From Streptomyces sp. 130 (GTDB taxonomy: Bacteria > Actinomycetota > Actinomycetes > Streptomycetales > Streptomycetaceae), in NCBI RefSeq assembly GCF_007096885.1, contig NZ_VJNO01000022.1, positions 1 through 64,000 of the forward strand: a stretch of DNA of 64,000 bases, written 5' to 3'. A model generated the notes under the pieces. That model was not told where the DNA came from. It did no database searches and saw nothing but the letters and a program-made list of their open reading frames with translations. The translations under genes were made by a program, and so were the position numbers. Numbering within the stretch: position 1 is the first letter of the stretch; each line of letters starts with the position of its first letter. Below, one piece after another: positions 53,455 to 61,451 of this stretch.

Positions 53455-54207
53455 ATGACCCCAGCTGCCGCCGCGCCGCCCGGCCGCGCGTACCGAAGAC
53501 TCAGTGTCGAGGAGCGCCGCACCCAGCTGCTCGGTGCGGCGCTCACGCTCTTCGCGCACCGGTCCCCCGACGAGGTCTCGCTGGACGAGGTCGCGACGGT
53601 GGCCGGGGTGTCGCGCCCGCTGGTGTACCGCTACTTCCCGGGCGGGCGTCAGCAGTTGTACGAGGCGGCGCTCCGCTCGGCCGCCGAGCAGCTGAAGCTG
53701 TGCTTCGCCGAGCCCGCCGAGGGGCCCCCGACCGAGCGGGTGACCCGCGTCCTCGACCGCTATCTGACCTTCGTGGACGAGCACGACGCCGGTTTCAGCG
53801 CCCTGCTCCGGGGCGGCAGCGTCGCCGAGACCTCCCGGACGAACACCATCGTGGACGAGGTGCGCCGCGCGGCGGCCGAGCAGATCCTGCTGCACCTGGG
53901 CCACGACGAGCACAGCGAACCCGCGCCCCGGATGAGCATGATGGTGCGCACCTGGATCGCGGCGGTCGAGGCCGCCTCGCTGATCTGGCTGGACGAGGGC
54001 AAACGGCCGGACGCCGCCGAGCTGCGGGACTGGCTGGTCGACCAGTTCATCGGCCTGCTGGCCGTCACCTCGTCCTCGGACCCGCAGACCGCGGCGGCCG
54101 TGGCCGCGCTGCTCCCGCTGGAGTCCGTGGAGGGCCCGGCCGGGCGGCTGGTGGACCGGCTGGCCCCGCTGACCGGCGTGGCCGCGCATCTGCTGCCGCC
54201 GGACTGA
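53455..54207 (+). CDS. TetR-family transcriptional regulator
   Basis: 250 aa. N-terminal helix-turn-helix (QLLGAALTLFAHRSPDEVSLDEVATVAGVSRPLVYRYFPGGRQQLYEAAL) near residues 22-70, with a variable ligand-binding C-terminal domain. It is downstream of the AurF-like gene in the same direction and probably controls it and its divergent partner through the palindrome at 52454-52472. Confidence 0.92.
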   Translation: MTPAAAAPPGRAYRRLSVEERRTQLLGAALTLFAHRSPDEVSLDEVATVAGVSRPLVYRYFPGGRQQLYEAALRSAAEQLKLCFAEPAEGPPTERVTRVLDRYLTFVDEHDAGFSALLRGGSVAETSRTNTIVDEVRRAAAEQILLHLGHDEHSEPAPRMSMMVRTWIAAVEAASLIWLDEGKRPDAAELRDWLVDQFIGLLAVTSSSDPQTAAAVAALLPLESVEGPAGRLVDRLAPLTGVAAHLLPPD

Positions 54208-54224
54208 TCAGTCAGACTCGACGG

Positions 54225-54509
54225 GTGAGAAGCGAGAACACCGCCTTCGTCGGCGGCCCGCTGGACGGCCGGGTCCTGCCCGTCCTCACCGGAGCGACGG
54301 GCCACCCGCCCAAGTGGTACGAGGTCCCGGTCCCGGACGCGGCCGGCGGACCGCCCGCGGTCTACGCGTACCGCAGGGCCCCGGCCGGTCGCACGAAGCG
54401 GCTCGGCATCCAGCGGGGGTGGATCTACGAGTACGCCCCCGAGGGGCGCGAGCGGCCGAGGTGGCCGTGGTCGAAGCCGGGCGGCAAGCCGCCGGAACCG
54501 CCCCGTTAG
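54225..54509 (+). CDS. Small conserved protein (94 aa)
   Basis: Unrecognised. GTG start 17 bp after the TetR stop. TAFVGGPLDGRVLPVL, then PPKWYEVPVPD, VYAYRRAPAGRTKRLGIQRGWIYEYAPEG. The FVGGPLDGR opening and tyrosine-rich strand pattern resemble small beta-rich proteins seen in actinobacteria. It may be part of the TetR transcript. A terminator follows. Confidence 0.65.
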   Translation: MRSENTAFVGGPLDGRVLPVLTGATGHPPKWYEVPVPDAAGGPPAVYAYRRAPAGRTKRLGIQRGWIYEYAPEGRERPRWPWSKPGGKPPEPPR

Positions 54510-54512
54510 CCG

Positions 54513-54561
54513 CTGCCGTCCCGCTGCCGTCGTCGCCCGGCGGCAGGCGGCGGGACGGCAG
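54513..54561 (+). terminator. Terminator after the 94-aa gene
   Basis: CTGCCGTCCCGC pairs with GCGGGACGGCAG (12 bp) and further inner G/C pairs close much of the loop. It is GC-rich without a T-tract, common in Streptomyces. Confidence 0.7.
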
Positions 54562-54624
54562 GCCCTAGGATCGATCATCTGGTCCCTGGGGACGGACGGG
54601 GACGGTCACAAGGGGGGATGTGCC

Positions 54625-57288
54625 ATGGAGGCGCCGCGTCAGGACGAGCCACGGGACTTCGGTCCGTACACCGTGCTGGCCCGCTTGCGCGAGACGGCCG
54701 CCGCGGTGCAGTACCTCGCGCGCGCCGAGGCCCCCGGCGGGCTGGTCGTGGTCACCGCCGCCCGGCCGGAGCTCGCCGCCTCGCCGGCCTTCCGCCACCG
54801 TTTCGACGCGGAGGCGCGCCTCGCCGGCCGGCTCGCCGGGGACTGGGTCGACGAGCCGCTGGAGACCCGCGCGGACGGCTCCGACGCGCCCTGGACCGCC
54901 GCGGTGTACGTCCCCGCGCTGACCCTGGCCGAGGCCATAGAGGCCGCCGGCCCGCTCCCCGGGCGTGCCGTGCGGGTCCTGGGCGCCGGCCTCGCCGAGG
55001 CCCTGTCCCGGGTCCACGCCACCGGCACCGTGCTGCACGGCCTCGCGCCCGGGACCGTGCTGCTCGCCGAGGACGGCCCCCGGCTCACCGCCTTCGGCCC
55101 GCTGGGCGCGGCGGCCGAGGCGTCGGCGGGCCCGGGCGGCCGGCTCTCCGTACGGCTCGGCTATCTGACCCCGGAACAGCTGGCGGGCGAGGAGGCGGGT
55201 CCGGCCTCGGACCTCTTCGTGCTCGGCCTGCTGCTCGCCTACGCGGCGACCGGGACGACCCCGCTGGCCGACGGCCCGCCGGCCGAGGCCGCCGACCGCA
55301 TCGCGCAGGCCGCCCCGGAACTCGCCGGAGTACCCGACGAGTTGCGCGACCTGATCGCCCGCTGCCTGGCGAAGGACCCGGCCGACCGCCCCACGGCCGG
55401 TGCGGTGGCCGCCGAACTCGCCCCGGAGGGCGCGGCAGCCCTGGCCAGGGACGGCTGGCTCCCGGAGGGGCCGGCGGCGGCGGTGGCCGGACAGGGCGTC
55501 CGGGCCGGGCAGCTGGCCGCCGCGCCCGAGAGCTCCGCGCCCCTCGGGAACGCGTCTGCGGAGAACCCCGTGCCCGAGCAGTATCCGGTGTCCGACGAGG
55601 ACCCCTCGGGCGCCCGGGGCGGCCATGCCCCGAAGTCGTACGGGGACGTCTGGGACGCCGTCGCACCCGCGCCCCGGCCGGCGCCCGGGCCCGGCATACA
55701 GGACGCCGTGCCGCCCGGGCACCAGCCGACGCCGGTGCCCGAGTGGCGGGAGCCGGTCGCCGGGGGCAGCACGGTCCCGGACGCGTCCGCCGCCCTCCCG
55801 GACACCCGCACCACACAGCTCGGGGTGATCGGGCAGCCGGGGCCGCAGGCTGCCCGGCCGGACCGGTCCGGCTACGGGTACCCGCAGCCGCAGCCCGAGC
55901 CCGCCCCCGTACCGCTGCCGCCCGCGCCCGTCCCGGACACCGCTCCGCCCGCCGAGCCCCGGCGGTCCGGGCCGAGCCGGCGCGGTCTGCTGTTCGGGGC
56001 GGTGGGCGGCGTGGCCGGGCTGCTGGTCGGCGGCGGGACGCTGTACGCGCTGACCTCGGGCGACGAGGACGAGCCCGGCCCGGACCCGAAGCCGGCGCCG
56101 ACGTCCGCGCGGCCGAGCGTCGCGGGGCTTCCCCCGCAGCCCCGGTGGGTCTACCACCACCCGGCGAACGAACCGGCCCCGCTCACCGCCGCCGTGTGGA
56201 AGGACCGCCTGCTGGTGCTCTCGGACGAGAGCCAGGTCAGCGCCGTCGACCTGCGCACCGGACGCCGGCTCTGGGCGAACCCGGCCGGGGCCGGGGGCCG
56301 GGCCGCGCTGCCCGTCGACGACGAGCACTGCTTCGTGGCGCGCCGGGACGAGTTCGTGTGGATCTCCACGAAGGACGGGAAGGTCGCCCACCGGCTCGCC
56401 TGCGCCGACGGTTTCAAGGACGCGCCGGGCCTCGAGGTCGGCACCCTGGTCGGCGCGGACGCGACGAGCATCTGGTTCACCGCCGCGCACGAGGTCACCG
56501 TGAAGGCGCCCAAGCCCAAGAAGGGCAAGAAGCGCGGCAAGGACAAGCAGGTCGTCAAGTCGTACCTGTTCGCGTACGACATCGCGGAGCGCAAGGAACT
56601 GTGGCGGTCCGCGCTGCCCACCGGGCGCGGCGACATCGCGCCCGCTTACCAACTGATCGCGGTGCGCGAGGACTCCGTCGTCGTGCGGCAGCGGCCCGCC
56701 TCCCGCACACCGGCGCAGGTGAAGGCCGCCAAGAACAAGTCGCGGTTCACGGGCTACGACCGAGCGACCGGCAAGCCCGGCTGGACCACGGCGCTCGGCC
56801 GGGTCACACCGGAGGCGGCGGCCGTCGGCGCCGACGACGGCATGCTGTACGCGGCGGAGGGCAGCGGGCTGCGGGCCTTCGCGACACCCGGCGGCAAGGC
56901 GCGGTGGACGCTCAAGGGCGGCCCCGCATCCGCGTTCGGCGTCTCGGTGCCGAAGGGCGACGCGCTCTACACCACCAACCGGAACCACGTCGTCGGGGCG
57001 GTCGACCGCGCGAGCGGGAAGGCGGTGTGGCAGCGCTCCACGGAGGCGGCGGGCGACGGCACGCCCGTGATCACCCTCAGTTCCACCGGTGAGACCCTGC
57101 TGGCCGCCGAGCACAGCCAGGTCACCGCCTTCTCCGCCTCCGACGGCAAGCGCCTGTGGAAGTTCCAGGACATCGGCGACCAGGGCCCGGACGGCGAGAC
57201 CGTCAAGGCCGGCTACCAGGTGCTGGCGTACGACAGGACGGCGGTCGTGCGGCGCGGCCGCACGGTGTACGCGTTCCCGGTCGACTGA
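54625..57288 (+). CDS. Membrane pseudokinase with extracellular PQQ-type beta-propeller
   Basis: 887 aa. Kinase-like fold (about 12-275), a Pro-rich linker, one membrane helix near 453-475 (GLLFGAVGGVAGLLVGGGTLYAL), and an outer beta-propeller of PQQ-like blades (VSAVDLRTGRRLWANP, YDRATGKPGWTTAL, VDRASGKAVWQRS, FSASDGKRLWKF). The catalytic residues are lost: LVVVTAARP replaces the Lys strand, VLHGLAPGTVLL replaces the HRDLKPxN loop, and AFG replaces DFG. It may bind a signal outside and pass it inward without phosphorylation. GGGGG precedes the ATG. Confidence 0.85.
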   Translation: MEAPRQDEPRDFGPYTVLARLRETAAAVQYLARAEAPGGLVVVTAARPELAASPAFRHRFDAEARLAGRLAGDWVDEPLETRADGSDAPWTAAVYVPALTLAEAIEAAGPLPGRAVRVLGAGLAEALSRVHATGTVLHGLAPGTVLLAEDGPRLTAFGPLGAAAEASAGPGGRLSVRLGYLTPEQLAGEEAGPASDLFVLGLLLAYAATGTTPLADGPPAEAADRIAQAAPELAGVPDELRDLIARCLAKDPADRPTAGAVAAELAPEGAAALARDGWLPEGPAAAVAGQGVRAGQLAAAPESSAPLGNASAENPVPEQYPVSDEDPSGARGGHAPKSYGDVWDAVAPAPRPAPGPGIQDAVPPGHQPTPVPEWREPVAGGSTVPDASAALPDTRTTQLGVIGQPGPQAARPDRSGYGYPQPQPEPAPVPLPPAPVPDTAPPAEPRRSGPSRRGLLFGAVGGVAGLLVGGGTLYALTSGDEDEPGPDPKPAPTSARPSVAGLPPQPRWVYHHPANEPAPLTAAVWKDRLLVLSDESQVSAVDLRTGRRLWANPAGAGGRAALPVDDEHCFVARRDEFVWISTKDGKVAHRLACADGFKDAPGLEVGTLVGADATSIWFTAAHEVTVKAPKPKKGKKRGKDKQVVKSYLFAYDIAERKELWRSALPTGRGDIAPAYQLIAVREDSVVVRQRPASRTPAQVKAAKNKSRFTGYDRATGKPGWTTALGRVTPEAAAVGADDGMLYAAEGSGLRAFATPGGKARWTLKGGPASAFGVSVPKGDALYTTNRNHVVGAVDRASGKAVWQRSTEAAGDGTPVITLSSTGETLLAAEHSQVTAFSASDGKRLWKFQDIGDQGPDGETVKAGYQVLAYDRTAVVRRGRTVYAFPVD

Positions 57289-57310
57289 CGGCACCCGGCC
57301 GGCCCACCGC

Positions 57311-57344
57311 CCGCCGCCTTCCGGGCGAATCCGGAGGGCGGCGG
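57311..57344 (+). terminator. Terminator after the pseudokinase gene
   Basis: CCGCCGCCTTCCGG and CCGGAGGGCGGCGG form a 14-bp stem with one G-T pair around a 6-base loop. It lies 23 bp past the stop. Confidence 0.85.
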
Positions 57345-57460
57345 AGGGGCGCCACGGCCGCGGGTTCTTGCATCGCCCCGTCGCACGGGTGAGCGTATGG
57401 ACGAATTGCGCTCACTCATGGGGTAGTCGCACGATTCACCCCGGTTTCGGAGGTGATGTC

Positions 57461-58615
57461 GTGTCGTCGGGCACCCTGGTGCGTTCCCTCGGTACGGCGG
57501 CCCTGGCCGCCGTCGTCGTGGTCTCGCCGGCCACCGCCGTAGCGGCCCCCTCGCCCGCGCCGCCCGCACCCGGCGCTCCGCCCGACGGGGCCGCCGGGCT
57601 GCTGAGCGAGCTGCGCCTCCTCTATCAGCAGGCCGAAGAGGCCACCGAGAGCTACAACGGCACGACGGCCGAGCTGAAGAAGCGGGCCGCGAAGGCGAAG
57701 AAGCTCGACGCGGCCCTCGTCACCGCACGGCGCTCGCTGGCCAAGGGCCGGGACGCCGCCGGGCGGCTCGCCCGCGAGCAGTACCAGGGCCGGTCCGAGC
57801 TCTCCGCGTATCTGCGGCTGCTGCTGATGCGCGACCCGGAGGCCGCCCTGACCCAGGGCCAGGTCATCCAGCGCCTGGCCGCCGGGCGGGCGGCGGCCGT
57901 GCGGCGGCTCGGCGCCGCCGAGAAGCGGGCCGACGAGCTGGCGAAGGAGTCCCGCAAGGTGCTCGCCGAGCAGCGGACCCTGACCGCGCGGAAGAAGAAG
58001 GAGCGCGACACCGTGCGGACCCGGCTGAGACAGGTGGAGGCGAAGATCGCCACGCTCTCCCCCGACCAGCTCGCCGAGGTCTCCGGGCTGGAGCGGAAGA
58101 ACACGGACCGGGCCCAGAGCGCCCTGGTGGCCTCCGGCGCGCTCGCCACGTCCCGGCCGCCGACCGCCCAGGGCGGCGAGGCCGTCCGGTACGCGGTCCG
58201 GCAGATCGGCAAGCCGTACGTGTGGGGCGCGGAGGGGCCCAGCTCCTTCGACTGCTCCGGGCTCACCTCGCAGGCGTGGGCGAGCGCCGGCCGCGTCATC
58301 CCCCGCACCTCGCAGGAGCAGTGGCGGCAGCTGACCAGGATCGCGATGAACGCGCTGCGCCCGGGCGACCTGGTGGTCTACTTCCCGAAGGCGACCCATG
58401 TGGCGCTGTACATCGGCAACGGCCTGGTGGTGCAGGCGCCCCGCCCCGGCACCCGGGTGAAGGTCTCGCCCGTGGCGTCCAACCCGGTGCTCGGGGCGGT
58501 CCGGCCCGACCCCGACGGCACGCCGCTGGCCTCGTACGAGGGTCCGGAGCTGCCCGCGGGCGCGACGGACGGCTCGGACGAGGGGTACGGGGCCTCCTCG
58601 GCCCCGGGCGCGTGA
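57461..58615 (+). CDS. Secreted NlpC/P60 cell-wall endopeptidase
   Basis: Peptidoglycan D,L-endopeptidase of the RipA-like type. 384 aa. A signal peptide (RSLGTAALAAVVVVSPATAVAA), a coiled-coil region near 45-220 rich in Lys/Arg/Glu, and the NlpC/P60 domain with catalytic C265 in FDCSGLTSQAW and H313 in THVALYIG, followed by NGLVVQAPRPG. GTG start with GGAGG 7 bp upstream. The C-terminal ~40 residues are Ser/Gly/Pro/Glu-rich. A riboswitch was looked for upstream but not found. Confidence 0.93.
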   Translation: MSSGTLVRSLGTAALAAVVVVSPATAVAAPSPAPPAPGAPPDGAAGLLSELRLLYQQAEEATESYNGTTAELKKRAAKAKKLDAALVTARRSLAKGRDAAGRLAREQYQGRSELSAYLRLLLMRDPEAALTQGQVIQRLAAGRAAAVRRLGAAEKRADELAKESRKVLAEQRTLTARKKKERDTVRTRLRQVEAKIATLSPDQLAEVSGLERKNTDRAQSALVASGALATSRPPTAQGGEAVRYAVRQIGKPYVWGAEGPSSFDCSGLTSQAWASAGRVIPRTSQEQWRQLTRIAMNALRPGDLVVYFPKATHVALYIGNGLVVQAPRPGTRVKVSPVASNPVLGAVRPDPDGTPLASYEGPELPAGATDGSDEGYGASSAPGA

Positions 58616-58640
58616 CGGCCGGGGCCGGGGGGCCGCGGGG

Positions 58641-59882
58641 TCAGGCGGCCTGGGCCGCCACCGAGGCGAGGTAGGCGTCCGCCTTCTCGGGCTCGAAGAA
58701 GAAGTTCTCGAAGTCCGCCGGGTCGTTGAAGCCGTTGGCGAAGCGGTCCGCGACCGGCTGGAGCTGCCCGGCGGCGCCGATCAGGTTCAGCACGTGCTCC
58801 GGCGGGACGCCGAGCATGGCGTTGGTCCACTTGGTGACGTGCTGGGCGGTGTCCCAGTACCGGTCGAAGGTGGCCTGCATCCACGCCTCGTCGAACTCCC
58901 GGTCGCCGTGCTCGACGATCGCGTCGAGATAGGCGGCGGCGCACTTGGACGCCGAGTTGGAGCCCTGGCCGGTGATCGGGTCGTTGGCGACGACGACGTC
59001 CGCGACGCCGAGCACCAGGCCGCCGCCGGGCAGCCGGCCGACCGGCTTGCGGACGGTGGGGGCGTAGCGGCCGGCGAGGGTGCCGTTGGCGTCGGTCAGC
59101 TCGACCTTGGTGGCGCGGGCGTACTCCCAGGGGGTGAAGGCCTCCATCAGCTCCAGGGTCTTCGCCAGGTGCTCGGAGGGGTCCTTGATGCCCTGGAACG
59201 CGTCGAGCGGCCCGCCCGGGACGCCCTCCCAGAACAGGATGTCCGCGCGGCCGGTCGTGGTCAGGGTCGGCATCACGAAGAGCTCGCCGACGCCCGGGAC
59301 CAGGTTGCAGCGGACCGCGTCGAACTCCGGGTGCTCCGGGCGCGGGCCCATGCCGTGCACGTACGCGACGGCCAGCGCGCGCTGCGGGGCGTCGAACGGC
59401 GAACGGGAGGCGTCCCGGCCGAACATCGAGACCAGCTCGCCCTTGCCGGCGGCGACCAGCACCAGGTCGTAGGCGCGGGAGAAGTAGTCCAGGTCGGAGA
59501 CGGCCGCGCCGTGGATGACGAGCTGTCCGCCGCGCTGGGCGAAGGTGTCCATCCAGCCGGCCATCTTGACGCGCTGGTCCACGGACTGGGCGTACCCGTC
59601 GAGTCGGCCGACCCAGTCGACGGCCCGCGAGGAGTCGGGGGCGGCGACCGAGACGCCGAGCCCCTCGATGCGGGGGGCCTGGGACTCCCAGAAGTTGAGC
59701 CGGAGGTCCCGCTCGTGCTGGAGCGCGGTGTGGAACATGCACTGCGTGGACATGACCCGGCCGGAGCGGATCTCGTCGGCGGTGCGGTTGGACATCAGGG
59801 TGACTTCGTACCCCTTGGACTGCAGACCCAGGGCGAGCTGGAGCCCGGACTGACCGGCTCCGACTATCAGTATCTTCCGCAT
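58641..59882 (-). CDS. Styrene/indole monooxygenase-like flavoprotein
   Basis: 413 aa FAD-dependent oxidoreductase of the StyA type. N-terminal dinucleotide fold ILIVGAGQSGLQLALGLQ (GxGxxG), GRVMSTQCMFHTALQHERDLRLNFW, and an FAD-binding ADVVVANDPITGQGSNSASKCAAAY near 300. No separate flavin reductase is seen nearby, though StyA-type enzymes need one. It is 42 bp after CvnD in the same direction, in the place where many conservons carry a cytochrome P450. The substrate is unknown. Confidence 0.85.
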   Translation of the reverse strand: MRKILIVGAGQSGLQLALGLQSKGYEVTLMSNRTADEIRSGRVMSTQCMFHTALQHERDLRLNFWESQAPRIEGLGVSVAAPDSSRAVDWVGRLDGYAQSVDQRVKMAGWMDTFAQRGGQLVIHGAAVSDLDYFSRAYDLVLVAAGKGELVSMFGRDASRSPFDAPQRALAVAYVHGMGPRPEHPEFDAVRCNLVPGVGELFVMPTLTTTGRADILFWEGVPGGPLDAFQGIKDPSEHLAKTLELMEAFTPWEYARATKVELTDANGTLAGRYAPTVRKPVGRLPGGGLVLGVADVVVANDPITGQGSNSASKCAAAYLDAIVEHGDREFDEAWMQATFDRYWDTAQHVTKWTNAMLGVPPEHVLNLIGAAGQLQPVADRFANGFNDPADFENFFFEPEKADAYLASVAAQAA

Positions 59883-59924
59883 CGCGGTTCTCCGTTGTGT
59901 GGTGCTGAGGGGGGAGGTGGGGGG

Positions 59925-60572
59925 CTACGCGGGGGTGGCGTCGAGGGCGTGGCCGACGAGGGCCAGCAGGGACTCGACCACCGTGATCCGGTTGCGCGCG
60001 TCCATGATCACTACGGGCACGTGCGCGGGTACGGTCAGGGCCTCCCGGACGTCCTCCGCCTCGAAGCCCGGCGTCCCCTCGAAGTGGTTGACGGCCACGA
60101 TGTACGGCAGTCCGCAGCTCTCGAAGTAGTCGAGGGCGGGGAAGCAGTCGGCGAGGCGGCGGGTGTCGGCCATGACGACGGCACCGATCGCCCCGCGCAC
60201 CAGGTCGTCCCACATGAACCAGAACCGCTGCTGGCCCGGGGTGCCGAACACGTACAGCACGAGGTCGTCGTCCAGCGTGAGCCGGCCGAAGTCCATGGCG
60301 ACGGTCGTGGTGGCCTTGTCCGGGGTGCCGCTGAGGTCGTCGGTGTCCTCGCTGGCCCGGGTCATCAGGGCCTCGGTCTGCAAGGGGGTGATCTCGGAGA
60401 CGGCGGTCACGAACGTCGTCTTGCCGACGCCGAAGCCGCCCGCGACCACGATCTTCGTGGCGATCGGGGCCCGGGTGCGGTCCAGCTGCCAGGGCTGGAG
60501 CTGCTCCTCGGGCTGCTCCTGCGGGCCCGGCTGCCGCGGTGCGAACAGCGACTCAGAGACGGCGGAGTCCAT
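59925..60572 (-). CDS. cvnD: Conservon GTP-binding protein CvnD
   Basis: Small GTPase of the Cvn system. 215 aa. P-loop GGFGVGKTT near 45-53, switch II FGTPGQQRFW (TPGQ type, as in MglA), and AVNHFEG in the G4 position. The N-terminal 30 residues are a Gln/Pro-rich tail. It overlaps cvnC by 20 bp. In Streptomyces the four Cvn proteins form a membrane-associated signalling complex. Confidence 0.93.
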   Translation of the reverse strand: MDSAVSESLFAPRQPGPQEQPEEQLQPWQLDRTRAPIATKIVVAGGFGVGKTTFVTAVSEITPLQTEALMTRASEDTDDLSGTPDKATTTVAMDFGRLTLDDDLVLYVFGTPGQQRFWFMWDDLVRGAIGAVVMADTRRLADCFPALDYFESCGLPYIVAVNHFEGTPGFEAEDVREALTVPAHVPVVIMDARNRITVVESLLALVGHALDATPA

Positions 60573-60969
60573 CGAGCACCCTTTCGAGCAGTGCGCGGTC
60601 GGGCTGGCCGGTGCCGTGCCCGGTCCCGTACACGCGGATCTTTCCCTGGTCGGCCAAGTCGCTGAGCAGCACCCGGACCACGCCGAGCGGCATCTTCAGC
60701 AGGGCCGAGACCTCGGCGACGGTGCGCATCCGGCGGCACAGCTCGACGATGGCCCTGAGCTCCGGCATCAGACGGGTGGTCAGATTGCCGTTGGTGAGTT
60801 CGCGGCGCTCCTCGGGGGCGTCCAGCGCGGCGACGAACGTCTCGACCAGCAGGACGTGCCCGAAGCGGGTGCGTCCGCCGGTGAGCGAGTACGGGCGGAC
60901 TCGCGCGGGCCGTTTGCCGGCCCCCCGGACGGGCAGCTTGCGGGCGGGTCCGGCCGCGGCGTGGCTCAC
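60553..60969 (-). CDS. cvnC: Conservon protein CvnC (DUF742)
   Basis: 138 aa. DUF742 domain: RPYSLTGGRTRFGHVLLVETFVA, then IVELCRRMRTVAEVSALLKMPLGVVRVLLSDLADQGKI, a winged-helix-like region. The partner overlaps are 4 bp with cvnB and 20 bp with cvnD, so all four are translated in series. Confidence 0.93.
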   Translation of the reverse strand: MSHAAAGPARKLPVRGAGKRPARVRPYSLTGGRTRFGHVLLVETFVAALDAPEERRELTNGNLTTRLMPELRAIVELCRRMRTVAEVSALLKMPLGVVRVLLSDLADQGKIRVYGTGHGTGQPDRALLERVLDGLRRL

Positions 60970-61451
60970 TGGGCGCTCTCCATCGATTTGCGCAGCTCAC
61001 TGCGGAGTTCGGGGGTGAGTACGTGTCCGGCGCGGCCGACGAACAGCGCCATGTGGTACGCGATGACGCCCATGTCGCAGTCGGGGGCGGCGTGCACCCC
61101 GAGCAGCGAGCCGTCGCTGATCGACATGACGAAGACGCTGCCCTCCTCCATGGCGACCATGGTCTGTTTCACGGAGCCGCCGTCCATCAGCTTCGCGGCG
61201 CCGACGGTGAGGCTGCCGATGCCGGAGACGATGGTCGCCAGGTCGGCGCTGGAGCCGCGCGGTCCGCTCCGCGGGGCCTCCGGTCCGGCGGCGGAGTGGT
61301 GGTGGCCGGGGTCGGAGGACAGCAGCATCAGCCCGTCGGACGAGACGACGGTGACCGAGTGGACCCCTGGCACCTCCTCCACGAGATTGCTCAGCAACCA
61401 GTGCAGGTTCCGTGCCTCGGTGCTCAGCCCGTATGTGCTGGGCGCAGTCAA
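60966..61451 (-). CDS. cvnB: Conservon roadblock protein CvnB
   Basis: 161 aa, Roadblock/LC7 fold, which binds and regulates small GTPases. LHWLLSNLVEEVPGVHSVTVVSSDGLMLLSS opens the domain, followed by LATIVSGIGSLTVGAAKLMDGG and QTMVAMEEGSVFVMSISDGSLLGV. It contains a 12-residue His/Pro/Gly-rich loop (GHHHSAAGPEAP). Overlaps cvnA by 4 bp. Confidence 0.94.
   Translation of the reverse strand: MTAPSTYGLSTEARNLHWLLSNLVEEVPGVHSVTVVSSDGLMLLSSDPGHHHSAAGPEAPRSGPRGSSADLATIVSGIGSLTVGAAKLMDGGSVKQTMVAMEEGSVFVMSISDGSLLGVHAAPDCDMGVIAYHMALFVGRAGHVLTPELRSELRKSMESAQ

Noticed and set aside
57289..57460. c-di-AMP (ydaO) riboswitch upstream of the NlpC/P60 gene
   Set aside because: Such genes often have one in Streptomyces, but the 170-bp gap holds a terminator and no recognisable aptamer, and it is too short for one.
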